A DNA stretch of 64,000 nucleotides from Halichoerus grypus (Eukaryota; Chordata; Mammalia; Carnivora; Phocidae), in contig NC_135714.1 of the NCBI RefSeq assembly GCF_964656455.1, positions 125,730,131 through 125,794,130 on the forward strand. Reading direction: 5' to 3'. The translations under genes were made by a program, and so were the position numbers. A model generated the notes under the pieces. That model made no database searches and was not told the DNA's origin. It saw nothing but the letters and a program-made list of their open reading frames with translations. Below, in pieces: positions 59,676 to 64,000 of the stretch. Position 1 is the first letter of the stretch. Each line of letters opens with the position of its first letter.

Positions 59676-61290
59676 CTGTAGCAGGCTCTAACAGCAGGAG
59701 AGCAGGCCCGGCTGGAAGGCCTTCCACTGGGACTGTGGGGAGCTAAGCTTACAGTGAAAAGCCCTGCCGCCCTTTGACCAGTATCCAGTATATGGCTCTC
59801 GGTCATGCTTCCTGCGTGGTTTTCTCGAATTTCTCTTCATTATTCTGACAGCAACTTTTATCAGTTAGGGATTGTGTTTGGATGCTGGTAGCAGAAAACC
59901 CAAAATAACATTGAGTAAAACAAGTGAAGGTTTCTTCTTTCTCCCACAGCAAAAAAATCAGATGTCACTGGTTCAGTGCTCAAGGGACTCAGAAGCCAGG
60001 GCTCAGCTCTTTTGCTGACTTTTCCTTTAGAAGACAGGAGATACAGCTCTACCCTTATATCAGATTTCCAGGCAGCAAAAAGGGAAAGAATATAGGTCAC
60101 CTTCGTGTGTGTGCATCAGAGGACTAGCCTCCACTTTGTAGTAGCTTTTCCAGAAACCTCACACAACGATTTCTACTTGATCTCCGTGGTCAGACTCTGT
60201 CGGGTGGCCTTGCAGATGATTAGCCCGAGCTCTCTTGCTGCAGCAACAAAATCAAGGATCTGACTGATAGTAAGGAAAACTGGAGAATAGATACTGGTTA
60301 AGCAAATACCAGACTGCCATGGCAACATATTAATATTAGGTTTTGAAGGATCGTCCTCTTTGAGGATGTGCTCAAGGGAGATAGCCTCTCCCCCAGTACC
60401 CTCCTTTTCTCTTTTTCTGATCACACTGTCTTTCCACGTACACAAAAGGACCCTTTAAAATGAGCCCCTATTCCTACAGATTGGAACTCTTCATTTTCTC
60501 AGTTGTTGCTCAGCTTGTATGTTCTCTGAAGCCATAGCCCAGCCTCCCACCCAATAACTCTGAAAGATTAAAGAACTCCAGTCCTTTGGGCTAGAGCAGC
60601 AATTGGTGACAACTGCCTTGAAATCTTTCTAAATGGCTCTATTAATCATGTGGGTTTATTGTAGGCTTCCCATACTTAATGCTATATGCTTTGGGTTGAA
60701 CCAGCATTACCCTGCCAAATTCTGTTTTCAATCAATTTTATTTTGACATTAACTGATCCCAGTTACAGACAAGTTGCATTTTATGTTCCTATTTAGGCTT
60801 TCAAATGCATGCATTGTAATACTCAAGCATGATGCACACAAATGTCTGGTTGCAGATAATTCCTAACCTATGATTTTTCTGAACCCTACTGCTACCAGCA
60901 TCCAAATAATCCCTTGAACTCTAAATTATGTAAACCTTCAAACCGAAGTCGGCCCGGGGTCAACATGTCCCAGTCGTTCTAATCGTCATTGCTGATAATC
61001 CTTTACCCTCATCCCTCTGTTTGCAAACAAGAGGTCTTTGGAAGCTACATGTCATTAATAAAAGAATTTTAAAAGCAAAAGAACTCCCAATGCTAGCTTT
61101 CTTCAACATCAAGAAATGGAGAAAACACATTGCTATTGGCTTTTTCTCTTTTATTCCCTACTTCTGTTTTCTAAATATCTTCATAGATTTGTTTGTTTTT
61201 TATCATGCTAGGTTCTGTCACCTTGACTGCCATGCTGTCATTAATGCTAGTTAGGCTTTTAGTTAACCCTTCCCCCCATATAGTCACCTA

Positions 61291-61319
61291 CATGCGCGCG
61301 CGCGCACGCGCACACGCAC
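61291..61319. repeat. Alternating CG/CA tract
   Basis: Uninterrupted pyrimidine-purine alternation of CG and CA units, 292 bp before coding exon 6. Confidence 0.9.
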
Positions 61320-61610
61320 TCAGCTCCAGCCAGTTCCCATTTCCCTGACCTGGAACTTCTGTCCTGACCCTAATAACCAGCTTGAGGCCACCATCCTCCC
61401 TGGCAGCTGCCCAAGAGAATCATTAGCAACTCCTTGATTAGAAAGTTGGACTTCAAATCTTGACGAGATGGAGGCACTGGGAGGAGCGCTGTTCTGGCCC
61501 TTTTTAAAGTAATTCTTTCTCTGCTATCTACTGCTTCCTTTGTGTGGTTCTTTCCTCTAGCAGAAAAACACTAAACTTATTGTACTTTTTTCCCCCTCGC
61601 TTTCCTTTAG

Positions 61611-61744
61611 CGTCGAGAAGTGGCAAAAACAGTTTTCTGCTTGGTTGTCATTTTTGCTCTTTGCTGGTTCCCTCTTCACTTGAGCCGTATTTTGAAGAAA
61701 ACCGTGTACGATGAGATGGACAAGAACCGATGTGAATTACTTAG
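61611..61744 (+). CDS. EDNRA: Endothelin receptor type A, coding exon 6 (residues 301-345)
   Basis: This 134-nt exon starts CGTCGAGAA after acceptor 'tttcctttag'. It encodes R301-R302-E303, where E303 is a site of a known human mandibulofacial dysostosis change and is the normal residue here. TM6 follows (about 307-328) with the CWxP switch motif C318-W319-F320-P321, then extracellular loop 3 ([14 protein letters not shown]). D334 replaces the human N. It ends ...CTTAG, so S345 is split AG|T. The donor gtacgg has C at +4 but is otherwise normal. The frame stays open for 31 codons into intron 6 before TAG. Confidence 0.97.
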
Positions 61745-62165
61745 GTACGGGCCCGTGTACTCGTTAGGAAATCAGAGTTTCTCTGATTGTCGCGCTTATA
61801 ATACTTTTACAAAACCATCTAGTCTACAATCTCGTTAGCCCTGAAAATTAAAACTGCAAAGTTGATTATTTTTCTTTCGCTGACATGGCCCGTGACTGAT
61901 CCCAGAGTTTGTGCGGGCCATATCTGTAATTTTGCGGCACCCCTCCTGGGGCTGTGCATCATGGTTTGAGCTAACCAAGTGGCAGGTATATCCGTAAATG
62001 TTCTGCAGAACTGAAACTGCCACTTAAACAAGGACTTTAAAAAAATTCTGACTGCCACCTATAAGGAATGGCTCCTGGGCAAGAAAAATGTTTATTCTAG
62101 GGATAAATGCTAGTTGCAGATTGAAAAACATTATCGTCTAATTATTCTATTTTCTTCTGTTCTAG
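61745..62165 (+). other. EDNRA: EDNRA intron 6 (421 bp)
   Basis: By far the shortest intron here. It has donor gtacgg and acceptor 'ttcttctgttctag'. No repeat is recognised. Reading from exon 6 it remains open for 31 codons. Confidence 0.93.
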
Positions 62166-62274
62166 TTTCTTGCTGCTCATGGATTACATCGGCATTAACT
62201 TGGCAACCATGAATTCCTGTATAAACCCCATAGCTCTATACTTTGTGAGCAAGAAATTTAAGAATTGTTTCCAG
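62166..62274 (+). CDS. EDNRA: Endothelin receptor type A, coding exon 7 (residues 345-381)
   Basis: This 109-nt exon completes S345 and encodes TM7 (about 348-372; [26 protein letters not shown]) with the NPxxLY form of the NPxxY motif at N365-P366-I367-A368-L369-Y370. The start of helix 8 follows ([10 protein letters not shown], ending at Q381). Phase 2 in, phase 0 out, with donor gtaaga. The following exon should carry the cysteine cluster used for palmitoylation, the remaining 46 residues and the stop, but no such sequence occurs before 64,000. The CDS is therefore incomplete because of the window edge, not because of a mutation. Confidence 0.97.
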
Positions 62275-62931
62275 GTAAGACTGTTTTACACATACCTTTT
62301 TAAGGACAACCAAAGGACTACATGAACTAGCCAACAATCATGGCTAATTTCCAGTAGAGAAGTGAAAATCCTATTTTGTTACCCAGACAGAGGGTCAGAT
62401 TGTCAGCATAAAGCAATATTGTCAGAAAAATTGTCCGAAAAGCAATACCAATTCAGACAACAAAATATTCAGGGGTTCAAATAAAAAGAACTAACTTAAT
62501 AACATGTTAATTTTGTATGCTGCTTTAGAAAGAAATGCTCAACTGTAAGCTCTAGGCTCCAGAAAATACACACAACCTAGTCATGCCTCACATTACCTTA
62601 GATGTTAACCACAGCCTCAACAAAACATGAAATCTGCTGTTAAAAAAGATCTTGCTAAATAATAGGATATTTAATAATAGCCTCTTCAAGAAAAGGAAAT
62701 GCTTATTGCCCTAGCAATCTGAACTAATGTAATTTCATCTGAAATCAGTTTCCTTCTGTTCTTCAAACTTCCTTGCAGCTAAGCCAATCCATGTCTTCCA
62801 GAAGCTCCATGTACTTCTTCCTGAGGTATCATCTCTCCAGTTCCTGGGACGATTAGCATGGCATTAATCCTAACTGGATTTTGTTATCTTTGGCCAGGAT
62901 GTTTCACCTCAGTTTATGGCACATATTAGGA

Positions 62932-63168
62932 AGAGTAGTATAGAGGTCAAGAGTGCAGGATCTGGAAGCAAGCAATCTTGATTTACATCACAGCTCTGTA
63001 CTTGCTAACTGTCTAATCCGGGTCCAGGTGGTACCCCTCCTGCCTCCTAAGTTTGATCATCTGTAAAATCAGATGATCACTGTATCTATCTCATAGGTAG
63101 GATTCAGTGGGTTAATATATGTTAAGCACTTGGGACAATAGTAAGCTCTCAGTAGGAGTTTTTTATTA
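62932..63168 (+). repeat. MIR SINE
   Basis: Nearly complete MIR: 'gtatagaggtcaagagtgcaggatctggaagc', 'cacagctctgtacttgctaactg', 'catctgtaaaatcagatgatc', 'gggttaatatatgttaagcacttggga', 'agtaagctctcagtagg'. Confidence 0.88.
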
Positions 63169-63514
63169 TTAGGGATAGAGAAGAGAGGAAAAACCCCATG
63201 ACTTCCCTCATGGAATGGACCATCTAGAAGGAGATAAACATACCAAAGAATCTTACAAACAGGTGAATCTTGGTATAGAAGTTCTAGCTGCTACCTTTTT
63301 GAAGTCTACTTGATAATGTTTACAAGTCATGAAGTGCTCTAAGAAAGATTCTGCCCAAGGAAGGATTAACTAAAATGCTGCTCATAAGTAATCCATCATA
63401 TAATCTGGAATTAACATCCTTTTAATAAATTTACATACTAATTAGAGGGGAAGGGAAAATCAAGGTACAAACTCAGAAATTAAACCTACCTTTTGACTGA
63501 TCTTCATACAGAGG

Positions 63515-63700
63515 CAGCATATGCAGGAGAAAGAGCTTAATCTAGAGAGTCCTGGGTTCTAATTCCAGTTCTGCCTATTTCTCCTCTAAGCCTCCCTGTC
63601 CTCATTAATAAAATGGGGAAAATAGCACCTACCACCTAAGGCTGTGAGGAGCATCACATGAGGTGCCCAAAGCAGAGAGCCACACAGGTGATGCACTCTG
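63515..63700 (+). repeat. MIR SINE
   Basis: 'gaaagagcttaatctagagagtcctgggttctaattcc', 'ctgtcctcattaataaaatggggaaaatagcacctacc', 'aaggctgtgaggagcatcacatgagg' follow MIR order. Confidence 0.85.
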
Positions 63701-64000
63701 TAGAAATGCCAGGCCCCTCCGGACCTTCTCCACCCATGCCCACCCCAAGTCATAGGACACGCTCCCTTGGGCCAACACTGCCTTCCCTTCCACTTTGATT
63801 TGGTGAATCACTAAAACAAGAAACAAGGGATCTATTTTCTCTTCACTAGAATGGACTGTTGAACTTCTACCTAGAGATTACAGGCTCCATACTCTAGATT
63901 ACTGTTCAGGCTCACATTCTGTCCTCACATTTTTTGGTAGGAGCCCAAGGCTTCTGTGTTCTGCCGGGAATGGGTTGGTAGGCTCATTTATAAGGATCTC

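Larger units (their letters stand above)
57670..61610 (+). other. EDNRA: EDNRA intron 5 (about 3.9 kb)
   Basis: Carries one SINE near its start and several MIR-like relics. About 59,860-60,110 resembles a further old repeat ('agttagggattgtgtttggatgctggtagcagaaaaccc'). The CG/CA tract lies at 61,291-61,319. I recognise nothing in 58,100-58,635 or 60,110-61,290. Confidence 0.85.
62275..64000 (+). other. EDNRA: EDNRA intron 7, first 1.7 kb (runs off the window)
   Basis: Standard donor gtaaga. Two MIRs are present. An in-frame extension of 16 codons runs from the donor to a TGA at 62,323-62,325, and an AATAAA hexamer lies at 62,480-62,485. No exon 8-like reading frame with a cysteine cluster was found before the end. 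Confidence 0.88.

Noticed and set aside
40611..62274. Possibility that the receptor is EDNRB rather than EDNRA
   Set aside because: The N-terminal sequence, residue numbering of Y129, K140 and C158/C239, and the loop sequences fit EDNRA throughout; EDNRB has a different, longer N-terminus.

Overview
The window is a mammalian nuclear locus from a dog-like (caniform) carnivore. Two things show this: at least 17 tRNA-derived carnivore SINEs (Can-SINE/SINEC, with the 'GGGGCGCCTGGGTGGCTCAG' head, CT-rich stretch and A-rich tail) and several short 3' ends of young carnivore L1. Some SINE subtypes look arctoid (bear, seal or mustelid) rather than dog, but the species cannot be fixed from sequence alone.

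The only gene I can support is EDNRA, the endothelin type A receptor, on the + strand. A CpG-island promoter and non-coding exon 1 lie at about 8.57-9.00 kb. The start codon is in exon 2 (12,748-13,239; ATG at 12,820). Coding exons follow at 40,611-40,738, 53,294-53,492, 57,517-57,669, 61,611-61,744 and 62,166-62,274. All coding junctions use AG/GT boundaries and keep frame, giving 1,143 nt or 381 codons. The last 46 codons of the 427-residue family protein (the palmitoylated C-terminal tail), the stop codon and the 3' UTR lie beyond position 64,000. The gene looks intact and functional.

Layout: 1-8,500 is 5' flank with an inverted nested SINE pair, ancient retroviral LTR relics and an antisense L1. 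8,500-9,260 is the CpG island. 9,001-12,747 is intron 1, with MIR relics only. 13,240-40,610 is the 27-kb intron 2, rich in SINEs, L1 and DNA-transposon fossils. 40,739-53,293 is intron 3 (12.6 kb). Introns 4 and 5 are about 4 kb each, intron 6 is only 421 bp, and intron 7 runs off the end. No carnivore SINE or L1 was found between about 6,965 and 16,454, the stretch holding the promoter, intron 1 and the start-codon exon.

I found no second gene, no RNA gene, no CRISPR array and no undescribed biological system. The points worth a second look concern splice architecture (exons 3 and 4 are each frame-breaking but jointly frame-keeping; introns 6 and 7 are open in frame past their donors), a 16-A tract in the 5' UTR, and insertion fossils with clear target-site duplications, including an apparent tail-only insertion. 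Repeat family names come from memory of consensus sequences, not from a database search.
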